The position numbers were made by a program, and so were the translations under genes. The notes under the pieces are model-generated. The model was given only the letters and a program-made list of their open reading frames with translations. It made no database searches and was not told the DNA's origin. Positions 32,496-44,540 of a stretch of DNA of 64,000 bases are shown here, in pieces (the first letter of the stretch is position 1; every line of letters begins with the position of its first letter). This stretch comes from Coriobacteriia bacterium (GTDB lineage: Bacteria > Actinomycetota > Coriobacteriia > Coriobacteriales > UBA8131), in NCBI GenBank assembly GCA_009783085.1, contig WRHU01000006.1, positions 1 to 64,000 on the forward strand, in the 5' to 3' direction.

Positions 32496-32966
32496 CTATT
32501 TTGTTTTTGCCCTTATAAAGGCCGTATCACGAGCCCAGTTCAAAACGAACAAAATGCTTGCCGTTGCCGTAAAGACGAAAAATATGCCCAAGGCCAACAG
32601 GATAACTGCGCCAATGAGGGAACCAAAAATCAGACCAATGCCAGCACCAGCGTCACCGTAACCCATGAGGCCTGCTCCGCCAGCAAAACCAGAGATTAGA
32701 ACCGAAATGGCACCAAGACATACGCCTACAACACCTACCCAGAAAAGGATAACTGCCAAGGTGCGCAGCCAGTTTATCCAAAGGATAGAATCGGCGACCT
32801 CTTCTGGAGCATCAGCGTCGCGGAACTTAAGTGCATCAAAAAAGCTACCGACGCCCTTCTTGAGAGCAGCCTGTTGAGCACCAGCGACAACGCCATCTCT
32901 TGAAGCGCCGCAAGCTGGACAAAACTGACCATCTCCCATATCAACACCACATTTTACACAATGCAT
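32496..32966 (-). CDS. Zinc-ribbon membrane protein
   Basis: This 156-residue protein begins with MHCVKCGVDMGDGQFCPACGAS, a CxxC-CxxC zinc ribbon (quoted here in part as CVKC and CPAC). After a short helix two or three hydrophobic segments follow: about 65-90 and 102-140. It resembles the other zinc-ribbon membrane protein of the window in plan but not clearly in sequence. AGGAGG stands eight bases before the ATG. I do not recognise a named family for the membrane part. It stands alone between rnr and rpmE and has its own terminator. Confidence 0.7.
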   Translation of the reverse strand: MHCVKCGVDMGDGQFCPACGASRDGVVAGAQQAALKKGVGSFFDALKFRDADAPEEVADSILWINWLRTLAVILFWVGVVGVCLGAISVLISGFAGGAGLMGYGDAGAGIGLIFGSLIGAVILLALGIFFVFTATASILFVLNWARDTAFIRAKTK

Positions 32967-33095
32967 AACAACCTCCTAATCATGGAATGAACACTGCATT
33001 GCTTCATTATACACAAACAACATAAAAAGTAGGATTAAATTGCTCACTCAAAAACAGGTTCTTTTTTTAGAGAGTTTATGGAGGATCCAAAAGGG

Positions 33096-35405
33096 CTAAG
33101 AGGAGGTCTTGAGCCTAAACTGCATCTCTGAGCGAGCGAGGTTTACAGAAACAAGTTCTACGGCAACCATCTGCCCCAGCCGATACGCCTTGTTAGTGTC
33201 ATGGTCAGCCCAGCGAAAGCGAGCCGCCTCATACACGCAGCCCTCATCAAGGGTGTCGCGCTGCACAAAACCTTCTGCGTGTGTGGCACTCTCTCGCACA
33301 TAAAAACCGTAGCTGTTCACCCCACTGATAATGCCCTCATAGTTCTTGCCAACCTGCGAAGCAAAGTATTCGCACAGCTTAAGCTTTATCGCCTCAGACG
33401 TAGCTTGCTCAGCCTCACGCTCTTGCTCGGAGCAATGCTCACATATCCAGTCAAGTTGCTTGAGCGTGCTTGCCACACTCGATGCATCAAGCGTGCTTGA
33501 AGGTTCAAGGTGAGTCGCGCTCTTTGGTGTGTTCTTTGGTGTGCTCTTTGGCAGGCTCTCATACAGTTCTTTTGTCGAGGCAAAACCTTGTTGCTCAGCC
33601 AGCAGACGAAGCTTTAACAACCGATGCACCATTAAATCGGGATAGCGCCGAATAGGCGAGGTAAAATGCGTATACGCCGTCGAAGCAAGTCCAAAATGCG
33701 TAGAAAACACCGTGTGGTACTGGGCACGCTTCATGGCGCGAAGCAACAAGGTGCTGATAAGATCGTACTCTGGCTTGCCCTTGCACGCAGTCAAAATCTC
33801 TTGTACCTCAGACGAACTTTGCGGAGCACCCTGCAGAGCATACCCAAACTCCTGCAGCGTAGGCACCAGCTCCTCAAGCGTGCTTTGTAAAGGCTCGTCA
33901 TGAATACGATAGGCACAGGGTTCTTTTCGCTCAAGGAGGTAGGCGGCAACGGTTTCGTTAGCAAGAATCATTGCCTCCTCTACCAGAGAGGTCGCATCGG
34001 TTTTCTTACGGAGAAACACGTCAACCGGTGCGCCCTGCTCGTCAAGAACAACCCGAGATTCCGCACGATCAAAGTCAATGGCACCCCGCGCACTGCGAGC
34101 AGATACCCGTTTTTTGGCGAGTTCATGTAGCTGTTTGAGTTTGCCTGAAAGGGTTTCTTTTTCTGCCTCGCCAAGCTGCGGCTCCTTTACGCGCAAACCC
34201 TCACCTTCAAGCAGCTCTTGTGCCTGCTCGTAACTCAAGCGCGCAGCCGAGTGGATATATGACGGATAAAACTCCGCACTTTCCACCACGCCATCTTTGC
34301 GTACATACATATCAACAGTAAACGCACGCCGGTCGCAGTGCGGACGCAAAGAGCAGAGATCGTCGGAAAGAGCGGCGGGCAACATAGGGATAACACGATC
34401 GGGCAGATACACGCTCGTAGCACGACGGCGCGCCGTAAGGTCAAGGGCGCTATCCCATGCAACATAGGCAGAAACATCGGCAATATGCACGCCAAGCCTG
34501 AGGTTTCCGTCCACATAATCAACGGAGAGCGCGTCGTCAAAATCTCGTGCATCGGCTGGGTCAATGGTAAACACAAAGCGTTCGCGTATGTCGCGTCGCT
34601 CTAGCTCCTCAAAAGTAAGGGGGCCTGCGCTGGCAACCACGCCCGAAGCTTCCTCAGCCCCGTGCGCAGCCAGTTCCTCAGCGCCGCACACAGCTGCAGC
34701 CCCCTGTTCAGCAAACTCCCCAGCCCCATTAGCAGCCGCCAGCTCCTCCGCCTCCGCAAGAACTGCCGCACTAAACTCCACCTCAAGCCCGTGCTTGCGG
34801 ATAATAACTTCCATATCCACACCGCGCTCGTCCTCATGTCCAATTATTTCTTCAACAATACCTTGGGCAGGTGCAGTTTTGCCCGGATAGGTGGTTATGC
34901 GCACCACAACCACATCTCCGTCTTTGACAGCACGCTCCCGCGAACGACCAAGGAATATATCTCGGGTAACACGCTCATCGTCAGGAACAACTACATAAAG
35001 CCCCTCGGCTTCTCGCACTACTCCCACAAGCGTAGTATGAGCCCGCTCCACCACACGTTTTACCGAACCCAAAAGCTCAGTGCCCTGCTGCTCACCCAAA
35101 GAGTTTGAACCCTCAGCAGCTCGCTTGCCCCCCGTAACCCTAAGCTGCTGCGCACTCGTTTTTTGCATATTGTTGCGACGCTCGGCCTCAAGCCGCCTTA
35201 GCCGCACCACCTCAACCAAATCGCCATGCATCGCACCATGCAAATACCCCCGCAAGATGAAATACTCACCTTCGGGGGTATTAACAAAAGCATATCCTTT
35301 TCGGGCAACGCTAATAACACCAACACTTACCGGCGTTTTGCCATACCGCTTGCCACGACTACGAGAGCGTGACCGAGAACGTGAACGCGACGACTTGCGA
35401 CTCAT
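33096..35405 (-). CDS. rnr: Ribonuclease R
   Basis: This 3'-to-5' exoribonuclease degrades structured RNA and helps in quality control of rRNA and tmRNA-tagged messages. Of 769 residues, the order is: a short RS-dipeptide tail (SRSRSRSRSRSRG), cold-shock OB domains to about 200, the RNB catalytic domain with DPADARDFDDALSV holding the catalytic aspartates, and a C-terminal S1 domain (YEGIISGVNSYGFYV). A Glu/Ala/Gly-rich insert of about 45 residues lies before the catalytic domain, and a Thr/Pro/Ser-rich one (LPKSTPKNTPKSATHLEPS) before the S1 domain. GGGGAAG precedes the ATG. No smpB is adjacent. Confidence 0.94.
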   Translation of the reverse strand: MSRKSSRSRSRSRSRSRGKRYGKTPVSVGVISVARKGYAFVNTPEGEYFILRGYLHGAMHGDLVEVVRLRRLEAERRNNMQKTSAQQLRVTGGKRAAEGSNSLGEQQGTELLGSVKRVVERAHTTLVGVVREAEGLYVVVPDDERVTRDIFLGRSRERAVKDGDVVVVRITTYPGKTAPAQGIVEEIIGHEDERGVDMEVIIRKHGLEVEFSAAVLAEAEELAAANGAGEFAEQGAAAVCGAEELAAHGAEEASGVVASAGPLTFEELERRDIRERFVFTIDPADARDFDDALSVDYVDGNLRLGVHIADVSAYVAWDSALDLTARRRATSVYLPDRVIPMLPAALSDDLCSLRPHCDRRAFTVDMYVRKDGVVESAEFYPSYIHSAARLSYEQAQELLEGEGLRVKEPQLGEAEKETLSGKLKQLHELAKKRVSARSARGAIDFDRAESRVVLDEQGAPVDVFLRKKTDATSLVEEAMILANETVAAYLLERKEPCAYRIHDEPLQSTLEELVPTLQEFGYALQGAPQSSSEVQEILTACKGKPEYDLISTLLLRAMKRAQYHTVFSTHFGLASTAYTHFTSPIRRYPDLMVHRLLKLRLLAEQQGFASTKELYESLPKSTPKNTPKSATHLEPSSTLDASSVASTLKQLDWICEHCSEQEREAEQATSEAIKLKLCEYFASQVGKNYEGIISGVNSYGFYVRESATHAEGFVQRDTLDEGCVYEAARFRWADHDTNKAYRLGQMVAVELVSVNLARSEMQFRLKTSS

Positions 35406-35432
35406 TAACGCTTCCCCACACCTAAACTTCTA

Positions 35433-36338
35433 TTACACCTTAAGATAGCGACGCATTGCCCACACCGATCCAAAAAGACCGATGATAAGCCCTACAACGA
35501 GCAGCAACGCATACACGAGCCACAGCTCTGAGCCATCATACTTAAGCTGTAAGAACGAGAATGCCGAACCTATCTGCGGCACAAATTGAGCGGAAAGTCC
35601 CCAGACTACCAAGATGGCAAGCCCGGCTCCAACAAGTGCCTGCAGCGCACCTTCCATAACAAAAGGCCCGCGGATAAAGCCGTTCGACGCACCCACAAGA
35701 CGCATGATAGCAATCTCCTTGCGACGCGCAAGAATAGCCAAGCGAATGGTGTTGTTGATAAAAACAAGTGCCACAAAAATCAACATAACAACAAGCACTA
35801 TACACACAAGGCGTGTTGCGTTGGCAAACGCAAAGAGCTTGTCAATAACCTGCTGCCCAAACGCCAAAGAGTCATCTGGCTTCTCAGGTTTTTCTGCAAC
35901 ACTATTAAACTTGCTGTGTTTTTTGATTTGCTCGGCAATCGATTTTACTTGCTCAGGATTTTTGAGCTCTATCGACAAAGATGCCGGCAGCGGATTGCCC
36001 TCAAGTTGGTCAACAATGTCAGCCGTGGACATCTCTTTGAAGCGCTCAAGTGCCTCCTCTTTGCTTATGAAGGTCACGCTTGCAACATCAGGCAAATTGG
36101 TAATGTACACCTGAATTTCAGAAATATCTTCTTCTGCGGCGTCATCGTTAAGGAAGAATTGAATGTTAACTTCGCTTTCAACACCTTCAACAAGATGATT
36201 TACCAAGATGCTGCCAACCATAAAAATACCAATAACCAACAGCGAGAGGAAAATAGTAACCACTGCACCAAAGGTTGTGCCAAAGTTTTTCTTAGAATTG
36301 CTGAGTGCTTCTCTTATGAAATATAATATACTACGCAT
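35433..36338 (-). CDS. ftsX: Cell division protein FtsX
   Basis: FtsX is the membrane partner of FtsE; the complex controls cell-wall hydrolases at the septum. The 301-residue protein starts MRSILYFIREALSNSKKN, has a first membrane segment at about 22-45, an extracytoplasmic domain of about 120 residues, and three more membrane segments in the C-terminal half (VCIVLVVMLIFVALVFINN and two following). The cytoplasmic loop ARRKEIAIMRLVGASNGFI is the conserved coupling motif. The ATG at 36338 overlaps the ftsE stop by eight bases. Family length is about 300. Confidence 0.95.
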   Translation of the reverse strand: MRSILYFIREALSNSKKNFGTTFGAVVTIFLSLLVIGIFMVGSILVNHLVEGVESEVNIQFFLNDDAAEEDISEIQVYITNLPDVASVTFISKEEALERFKEMSTADIVDQLEGNPLPASLSIELKNPEQVKSIAEQIKKHSKFNSVAEKPEKPDDSLAFGQQVIDKLFAFANATRLVCIVLVVMLIFVALVFINNTIRLAILARRKEIAIMRLVGASNGFIRGPFVMEGALQALVGAGLAILVVWGLSAQFVPQIGSAFSFLQLKYDGSELWLVYALLLVVGLIIGLFGSVWAMRRYLKV

Positions 36339-37455
36339 CTTCGCCATACACCCCCTTGTGCTGGTCGCGCACGAGATAACCGTTCTCCAGAGCCATAACG
36401 CGCTTGCGCATGGAATCCACCATTTCGCGGTCATGCGTGGCAACAAGAATAGTAGTTCCGGTGCGGTTAATGCGGTCAAGCAAACGCATAATGCCGAGTG
36501 ACGTTTGCGGATCAAGATTACCCGTTGGCTCATCGCAAATGAGCAAAGGTGGGCGGTTTACGATAGCACGCGCAATAGAAACACGCTGCTGCTCACCACC
36601 CGAGAGCTGATCGGGGTATTTGTCGATTTTGTCTTCAAGACCCACCAGACGCAAAACCTCGGGTACCTGTGTGCGAATAATGTGCCTTGACTTGCCAATA
36701 ACCTTTAAGGCAAAGGCAACATTCTCAAAAGCAGTTTTGTTAGGGAGCAACTTAAAATCCTGGAAAACGCAGCCGATGTTGCGCCTAAGATACGGCACGC
36801 GCCAGCGGTGCATCTTTACCAGATTCTCCCCTGCCACAAAAAGCTTGCCCGATGTAGCAACAAACTCGCGGTTGATAAGGCGGATAAAAGTCGATTTACC
36901 TGAGCCAGAATGTCCCACCAAAAAGACGAACTCGCCCGGATATATCTCAAGCGATACACCATTGAGTGCGGGACGACGCTGCTGCGCCTTATAGGTTTTG
37001 GTAATGTTTTCAAAAACGATGACGGGGTTTGCGCCCGGCACGCGATTTGGATTTTGCGCAGGCGAAGCGATTGCTCCTGGCAAAACGGTGGGCTGTTGGC
37101 CACTTTGCCCCGCGCCAACAGCGACGAACTGTCCACTTTGATTGGGGGCGACAGCGACGAACTGTCCACTTTGGCCTGGTGCAACAGCAACAAATTGTCC
37201 GCTCTGCCCGGGCGCTACCGCAACAAATTGTCCGCTTTGCGAAGCAGCCACCGCGGCAAACTGTCCACTTTGGGAAGCCAGCTGCTGTGGGGTTAGCGCT
37301 GCGTGTTGCGCAAGCGGTATGTTAGATGCGGGTTGAGCCGATTGGGCTGCGGCAGCTGCCTGTGCTTCTGCCAGTTGAGATGCTGTAGGAACAGCACCAC
37401 TTTGAGCATGTCGAGGAATTTTTCCATCTCCCCATTGCCCTTGTTTGTCTACCAC
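36331..37455 (-). CDS. ftsE: Cell division ATP-binding protein FtsE with N-terminal repeat extension
   Basis: The ABC domain (about residues 143-374) is complete: Walker A GHSGSGKSTF, signature LSGGEQQRVSIARAI, Walker B LLICDEPTGNLD, and the H-loop ATHDRE. FtsE proteins are usually about 225 residues. Here about 140 extra residues precede the ABC domain: an Ala/Gln-rich part and six tandem 11-residue repeats of the form QSGQFVAVAPG (about 62-127). I chose GTG 37455 as start because GGAG lies five bases upstream and a TGGTATCAT -10 lies at 37507; the frame upstream would start before the promoter. It is one operon with ftsX. Confidence 0.92.
   Translation of the reverse strand: MVDKQGQWGDGKIPRHAQSGAVPTASQLAEAQAAAAAQSAQPASNIPLAQHAALTPQQLASQSGQFAAVAASQSGQFVAVAPGQSGQFVAVAPGQSGQFVAVAPNQSGQFVAVGAGQSGQQPTVLPGAIASPAQNPNRVPGANPVIVFENITKTYKAQQRRPALNGVSLEIYPGEFVFLVGHSGSGKSTFIRLINREFVATSGKLFVAGENLVKMHRWRVPYLRRNIGCVFQDFKLLPNKTAFENVAFALKVIGKSRHIIRTQVPEVLRLVGLEDKIDKYPDQLSGGEQQRVSIARAIVNRPPLLICDEPTGNLDPQTSLGIMRLLDRINRTGTTILVATHDREMVDSMRKRVMALENGYLVRDQHKGVYGEDA
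37075..37272 (-). repeat. 33-bp coding tandem repeat in ftsE (six copies)
   Basis: Six 33-bp units encode QSGQF-A/V-AVA-x-x. The middle copies are almost identical in DNA, so the array is probably young. The last copy has drifted (QSGQQPTVLPG). Confidence 0.85.
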
Positions 37456-37506
37456 GTTCACTCCATTCGTTTTGACTGCATTTAAGCTACGTTTCAGTAT
37501 GCCCTT

Positions 37507-37515
37507 ATGATACCA
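37507..37515 (-). promoter_or_regulatory. Extended -10 (TGGTATCAT) before ftsE
   Basis: The hexamer lies about 52 bases before the chosen GTG start. A TTGTCT 15 bases further upstream may act as a -35. Confidence 0.6.
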
Positions 37516-37642
37516 CAGCTTTCCATCAGACAAGAAACGCTTTGTTTTCGAGCCCGGTAGCACGTAACGCTTTGTTTTCGCCCCTTGTGCGGGGAGAAAA
37601 CGTTATGCGCCCTCTGTTCCCGCTACGCGCCCTCTGTGCGCC

Positions 37643-40477
<2,835 letters not shown>

Positions 40478-40590
40478 GTGAGTGGTGGGCGGCGGCGAGT
40501 GAAGCGAGGCTGTTAAGGTTCAGGTGCGCAAGGCTTGCGCCGAGTGCGGGCAAGCGAGCAAGTAGATGGGCGCGCGGCGAGCAAGGTGGG

Positions 40591-41943
40591 TTAGTGATCT
40601 TTATGAAGATCGCGGAAGCTCGTAAACTCAGAATCAAAGCGTAGCTCAATATCGCGCGTTGCGCCATTACGGTTTTTGCCCACAATAAGACGCCCCACAC
40701 CAAGGTCAGGACGCTTGTTGCTTAACGCCTCCTCCTCGCTCATAGAACGGTCGATAAACATAACTACGTCGGCGTCTTGCTCGATAGAACCAGACTCACG
40801 CAAGTCAGAGAGCTGCGGGCGCTTATCACCACGGGTTTCCACCGAGCGCGAAAGCTGAGCAATGGCAAGAATGGGAACCTCAAGCTCTTTGGCAAGCATC
40901 TTAAGACCACGCGATATCTCCCCTACCTCAACATAACGATCGCGCACCTGCGAAGTGGGCGAGGTCATAAGCTGGAGGTAATCTACCACGATAAGCCCTT
41001 TGCCTTTCTCGGCATGACGGAGTTGACGGCGCGCCTTTGCTCTCAATTCTAGAATGGTAAGACCGGGCGAATCGTCAATAGCAAAACTGCATTTGTGCAA
41101 GCGCTCGCTTGCTTGAATGATGTCGTGAAAGTCCGCCTCGCGCAGCTTGCCCGTACGCATTTTATGGCTGTCAATTTTTGCCTCGGCAGAAAGTATACGT
41201 TGCGTAAGTTGTACCGAGGGCATTTCAAGAGAGAAAAATGCAATGGGTATGTTCGCCTTGGCAGCGTTGATGGCAATGTTAAGAGCAAACGAGGTTTTAC
41301 CCACACCAGGACGTGCCGCCAAGATGAGCAAATCGCCCGCACGCATGCCACCCAATAAATCGTCTAAATCTCTAAAGCCCGTTGGAACACCAAACAAGTG
41401 GGCTTTATTTGTAGCCATTTTTTCGAGAATGTCGATGGACTCGCTCATCAAATCATCTATGGGCCTAAAGCTCGAAGAAACTCGCTTGTTGGTGACCTCA
41501 AAGAGCAAGCGCTCTGCCTCCTCGACAACCATTGGTGCGTCATCGGTAGAGCTTGAGCCGAGCGAAAGGATATGCTGAGCTGCCTTGATGAGCTCTCTCA
41601 GCAGGGCATCGTTTCTGATAATGTCTATGTGAGTTGCCCAGTTGGCAAGGGCAAACGAGTTGCTTGCCAAATCAAGAATGTATGCCTTGCCGCCTATTTG
41701 GTCAAGCTCGCCACGAGCATCAAGCCTATCGGCAAGAGTAAGCTGGTCAACGGGAATGTGGTCGGTATTAAGCTCGGCGATGGCAGCAAATATCTTTTGG
41801 TGCGCTGGCCTAAAAAAGGCATCGCCAGATACAGAAGCTAAGGCTTCCTCAACAATGTCCTTATCTAAAATCATGGCAGCAAGCACCGCTTGCTCGGCAT
41901 CAAGATTATGCGGTAAGGTTACGTTGAGTGTTTGTTCAGACAT
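40591..41943 (-). CDS. dnaB: Replicative DNA helicase DnaB
   Basis: This is the ring helicase that opens the replication fork. The 450-residue protein shows an N-terminal helical domain (LPHNLDAEQAVLAAMILDKD), Walker A in AARPGVGKTSFALNIA, Walker B in GLIVVDYLQLM, and the C-terminal DVVMFIDRSMS with KNRNGATRDIELRFD. No intein or insert is seen. It follows rplI on the same strand with a strong terminator between, so it likely has its own promoter, which I could not identify with confidence. The Shine-Dalgarno is weak (AAGAAAG). Confidence 0.96.
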   Translation of the reverse strand: MSEQTLNVTLPHNLDAEQAVLAAMILDKDIVEEALASVSGDAFFRPAHQKIFAAIAELNTDHIPVDQLTLADRLDARGELDQIGGKAYILDLASNSFALANWATHIDIIRNDALLRELIKAAQHILSLGSSSTDDAPMVVEEAERLLFEVTNKRVSSSFRPIDDLMSESIDILEKMATNKAHLFGVPTGFRDLDDLLGGMRAGDLLILAARPGVGKTSFALNIAINAAKANIPIAFFSLEMPSVQLTQRILSAEAKIDSHKMRTGKLREADFHDIIQASERLHKCSFAIDDSPGLTILELRAKARRQLRHAEKGKGLIVVDYLQLMTSPTSQVRDRYVEVGEISRGLKMLAKELEVPILAIAQLSRSVETRGDKRPQLSDLRESGSIEQDADVVMFIDRSMSEEEALSNKRPDLGVGRLIVGKNRNGATRDIELRFDSEFTSFRDLHKDH

Positions 41944-41998
41944 CTGCTGTTTGCTTTCTTAAAACGGAAACGATACAAAACTAAAAGGTAAAACTAAA

Positions 41999-42025
41999 GG
42001 GCTGCACCATAAAATGGTGCAGCCC
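41999..42025 (-). terminator. Terminator of the rpsF-ssb-rpsR-rplI operon
   Basis: GGGCTGCACCAT and ATGGTGCAGCCC pair perfectly around a short A-rich loop. T's follow on both strands. It lies about 100 bases after the rplI stop. Confidence 0.9.
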
Positions 42026-42128
42026 TTTATTCTACACAACCGCAACGCAAGATGTAAGCCTTACCAGCAATCTATTTTGCTTTTTTTCGCTTGCGCCTCA
42101 GGTTGTGCTTTGTTTGTGCTTGTAGTGC

Positions 42129-42944
42129 CTACTCGTCTGCTTTTTCTACAGCATCCTCGGTAGCTTCAGCAACGGCTTCATCTACTGCTTCATCTACTGC
42201 TTCAGCAACAGCCTCAACCGCTTCGTCAACGGCGTCAGCTTTTTCAGAAACAGCGTCCTCAACAGCTTCAACGGCCTCTTCGGTTGCCTCGGCAACAGCC
42301 TCAACAACCTCGTCAGCAGCCTCGTCGGCAGCCTCGGCAATCTCCGCAACGACCTCATCAGCAGCCTCGGCGGCAACCTCAGTCACCGTATCAATACCAG
42401 CCTCAGCATTTGCCACCTCGGCAGCCAACTCAGCTACCAGCTCGGGGTTAGCGCCATCAACATCAGCGGCAGCATCCGCAGCAACTTCCTCAGGCGTGCG
42501 CTCGTCAATAACATTAACGGTCACAACGGCCTTTATCTCGCGATACACCGCAATGCTTACCGTGTGCTCGCCTGCCGTCTTAATCGCAGAGCGAATGTCA
42601 ATCTTTCTACGGTCAACTTCTGCGCCATACTGCTCAAGCAGTGCCTCAGCAATCTGCGGTGCGGTAATAGAACCAAAAAGCTGGCCCTCCTCGCCCACAC
42701 GGGCACGCACCGTAACAACCTTTTCATTAAGAGCAGCAAAAATCTTGTCTGCCGTGTCAAGGCGCTCAGCCTCACGCTTGGCAATGTTGTGTTTGCGAAG
42801 CTCAAGCTGCTTGAGGTTTCCTTTGGTAGCCTCGATAGCAATTTTTCTGGGGAACAAGAAGTTGACAGCGTGACCACGGGTCACCTCAACAACATCTCCC
42901 TCTCCACCTTTGCCTTTAAGCTCTTGTAACAATATAACTTTCAT
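42129..42944 (-). CDS. rplI: 50S ribosomal protein L9 with acidic Ala/Glu tail
   Basis: L9 binds 23S rRNA at the base of the L1 stalk. The first 150 residues are a complete L9: KVILLQELKGKGGEGDVVEV, the connecting helix, and the C-terminal domain with LFGSITAPQIAEALL. The protein continues to 271 residues with a tail of about 115 residues that is nearly all Ala, Glu, Asp and Val and includes EAVEAVAEAVDEAVDE. The frame is open without interruption. The bulk of the tail is encoded by a GCCTCGGCAACnn-like repeat. L31 in this genome carries a similar tail. It is the last gene of the rpsF-ssb-rpsR-rplI cluster. Confidence 0.93.
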   Translation of the reverse strand: MKVILLQELKGKGGEGDVVEVTRGHAVNFLFPRKIAIEATKGNLKQLELRKHNIAKREAERLDTADKIFAALNEKVVTVRARVGEEGQLFGSITAPQIAEALLEQYGAEVDRRKIDIRSAIKTAGEHTVSIAVYREIKAVVTVNVIDERTPEEVAADAAADVDGANPELVAELAAEVANAEAGIDTVTEVAAEAADEVVAEIAEAADEAADEVVEAVAEATEEAVEAVEDAVSEKADAVDEAVEAVAEAVDEAVDEAVAEATEDAVEKADE

Positions 42945-42950
42945 AATGTG

Positions 42951-43220
42951 CTAAACCTCCCTACCACGCTTGCGGTCTGAACGACCGCTCACCACTGAAA
43001 CCACATAGGGAAGCAGTGCCATCTCGCGCGCGCGCTTTACGGCAACGGCGAGTTCGTGTTGATGCTGCGTGCAGGTTCCCGTAACGCGGCGTGGTTTAAT
43101 TTTGCCTCGATCGGTCACATATTTACGCAGCAGGTTGATTTCCTTAAAGTCGATATATTCAACCTCGTCTTTGCAAAACTGACAATATTTCTTACGAGGC
43201 TGGCTAACGTATTCGGCCAT
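42951..43220 (-). CDS. rpsR: 30S ribosomal protein S18
   Basis: S18 sits at the platform of the 30S subunit next to S6. The 89-residue protein has [20 protein letters not shown] and [19 protein letters not shown]; the CxxC and the later Cys and His point to the zinc-binding form of S18. The tail is basic (SDRKRGREV). It is six bases upstream of rplI. GGAGG precedes the ATG. Confidence 0.96.
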   Translation of the reverse strand: MAEYVSQPRKKYCQFCKDEVEYIDFKEINLLRKYVTDRGKIKPRRVTGTCTQHQHELAVAVKRAREMALLPYVVSVVSGRSDRKRGREV

Positions 43221-43265
43221 AAGGACCTCCTCTCTTTTACTCTTTAGTCTTTGCGCGGCACTCCC

Positions 43266-43712
43266 TTAAAAGGGAATGTCCTCGTCGTAGACAGTAATCT
43301 CGGGTGCTGCAGGAATATCCTCTGCACGAGGAGCAGAAGCGCTTGCTGAGCTTGCGCTGCCACCACCTGCACCAGAACCACTGTCACGTGATGTCATAAA
43401 CTCAATTTCGTCAACGATAACTTCAATTTTTGAACGCTTTTGACCCTCACGCTCCCACTGGCTCCAGCGCAATTTACCTTCGATTGCAACTTTTGAGCCC
43501 TTGGACAAAAAGCGAGAAACGCTTTCTGCACGTGCGCCAAACATCGTACAGTCAATGAAGTTTGGATAATCCTCCCACTCGCCCGTGGTTGGATTTTTGC
43601 GGCGATCATTTACGGCTATACCCATTCCTAAAACGGGCATTCCCGATGCGGTAGAACGCAGCTCGGGGTCGCGCGTAAGATTGCCACTAATAAGCACTCT
43701 GTTGATACTCAT
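43266..43712 (-). CDS. ssb: Single-stranded DNA-binding protein
   Basis: The OB fold covers about residues 1-105 (MSINRVLISGNLTRDPEL, FIDCTMFGARAESVSRFL, GKLRWSQWEREGQKRSKIEV). A short Ser/Gly/Ala-rich linker follows, and the protein ends in the acidic tip YDEDIPF that recruits partner proteins. At 148 residues it is a little shorter than usual. It lies between rpsF and rpsR as in most Gram-positive bacteria and would be co-transcribed with them. Confidence 0.96.
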   Translation of the reverse strand: MSINRVLISGNLTRDPELRSTASGMPVLGMGIAVNDRRKNPTTGEWEDYPNFIDCTMFGARAESVSRFLSKGSKVAIEGKLRWSQWEREGQKRSKIEVIVDEIEFMTSRDSGSGAGGGSASSASASAPRAEDIPAAPEITVYDEDIPF

Positions 43713-43811
43713 GTTCTTTCACCTATCCGTTCTGGCTTGCCCAGCTGGACAGCCTGTTGGAGTGCGTTTGCTTTGCACGCAAGGTGCTGCAAACGTCAAG
43801 CACCCAATGCA

Positions 43812-44105
43812 CTAGGCGCAATCTTTACGACGTACAATGATAAACCGCTCAATGGCATCAGTGATGCGCAGGATACGGTCAATCTCTGCAATGTTCGTTG
43901 GCTCAGCGTGAAACTCGATGAGAGTATAATCGCCATCGGTCAACTTGTTGATTTCATAGGTGAGCTTGCGCTTTCCCCATTCGTCAATGTTGTCAACCGT
44001 GCCACCCTGTGAAGTAATGGCAGAGTCAATTCTTTTGCTCAGCGCAGTGCGAGCGTCTTCTTCTAGTGCAGGATTAACGAAGAACAACAGTTCATAAGCC
44101 TTCAT
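43812..44105 (-). CDS. rpsF: 30S ribosomal protein S6
   Basis: The 97-residue protein matches S6: MKAYELLFFVNPALEEDAR, INKLTDGDYTLIEFHAEPTNIAEIDR and DAIERFIIVRRK. It binds S18 on the 30S platform. AGGAGG stands seven bases before the ATG. It heads the rpsF-ssb-rpsR-rplI operon. The 495-base gap upstream (44106-44600) contains no gene that I can support, only a dispersed repeat and a hairpin. Confidence 0.96.
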   Translation of the reverse strand: MKAYELLFFVNPALEEDARTALSKRIDSAITSQGGTVDNIDEWGKRKLTYEINKLTDGDYTLIEFHAEPTNIAEIDRILRITDAIERFIIVRRKDCA

Positions 44106-44410
44106 ATTTCACCTCCTCTGGTCTTTAGCGGCTCAGGTCATGAAGGCAAGACCCAAGCAGGATTTGAACTTGATAGTCTACCATGCCTTTTGCGGTAAAG
44201 CAACTGCACAAAGACTATGAGCTCACTTTGCAATGCCTGCGTGCCGAGAGCGCATCGACTGCGTCTTGCCACGCAAACCTCACTTTTGAGCTACCATACA
44301 AGAAACGATACAAAACCCGCTTTGTACAATCTGTGCCATACATCTAAGCCACACATCTTCGTTGTACGCGCAATAATCTCATACGATTCTTGCTGGGTTC
44401 TGTACCGTTT

Positions 44411-44464
44411 CTGTATTTTTTCTAACTTTTCTCTTACTTTTTTATTAGCCGGTTCTTACTTTGG
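44411..44464. repeat. Dispersed element, copy B (upstream of rpsF-ssb)
   Basis: CTGTATTTTTTCTAAC, then TTTTCTCTTAC and TTTTTTATTAGCCGGTTC, ending TTACTTTGG. It matches copy A at 21341-21383. GTAAGA/GTTAGA units recur within it on the - strand. Confidence 0.75.
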
Positions 44465-44540
44465 GTGATTTTTTACCACTTTTTGCTTCTCACACGCTGC
44501 TGACCAGCTCTTTTGCATTTACTCTCATTTTTCTTGTTTC

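Noticed and set aside
44120-44160. tRNA-like T-loop (GTTCAAATCC on the - strand) near the rpsF start
   Set aside because: No matching T stem, anticodon arm or acceptor stem is present; it is a chance match.
44217-44468. 83-codon open frame in the rpsF-trpB gap
   Set aside because: No ribosome-binding site, no resemblance to known proteins, and its end is the dispersed repeat.
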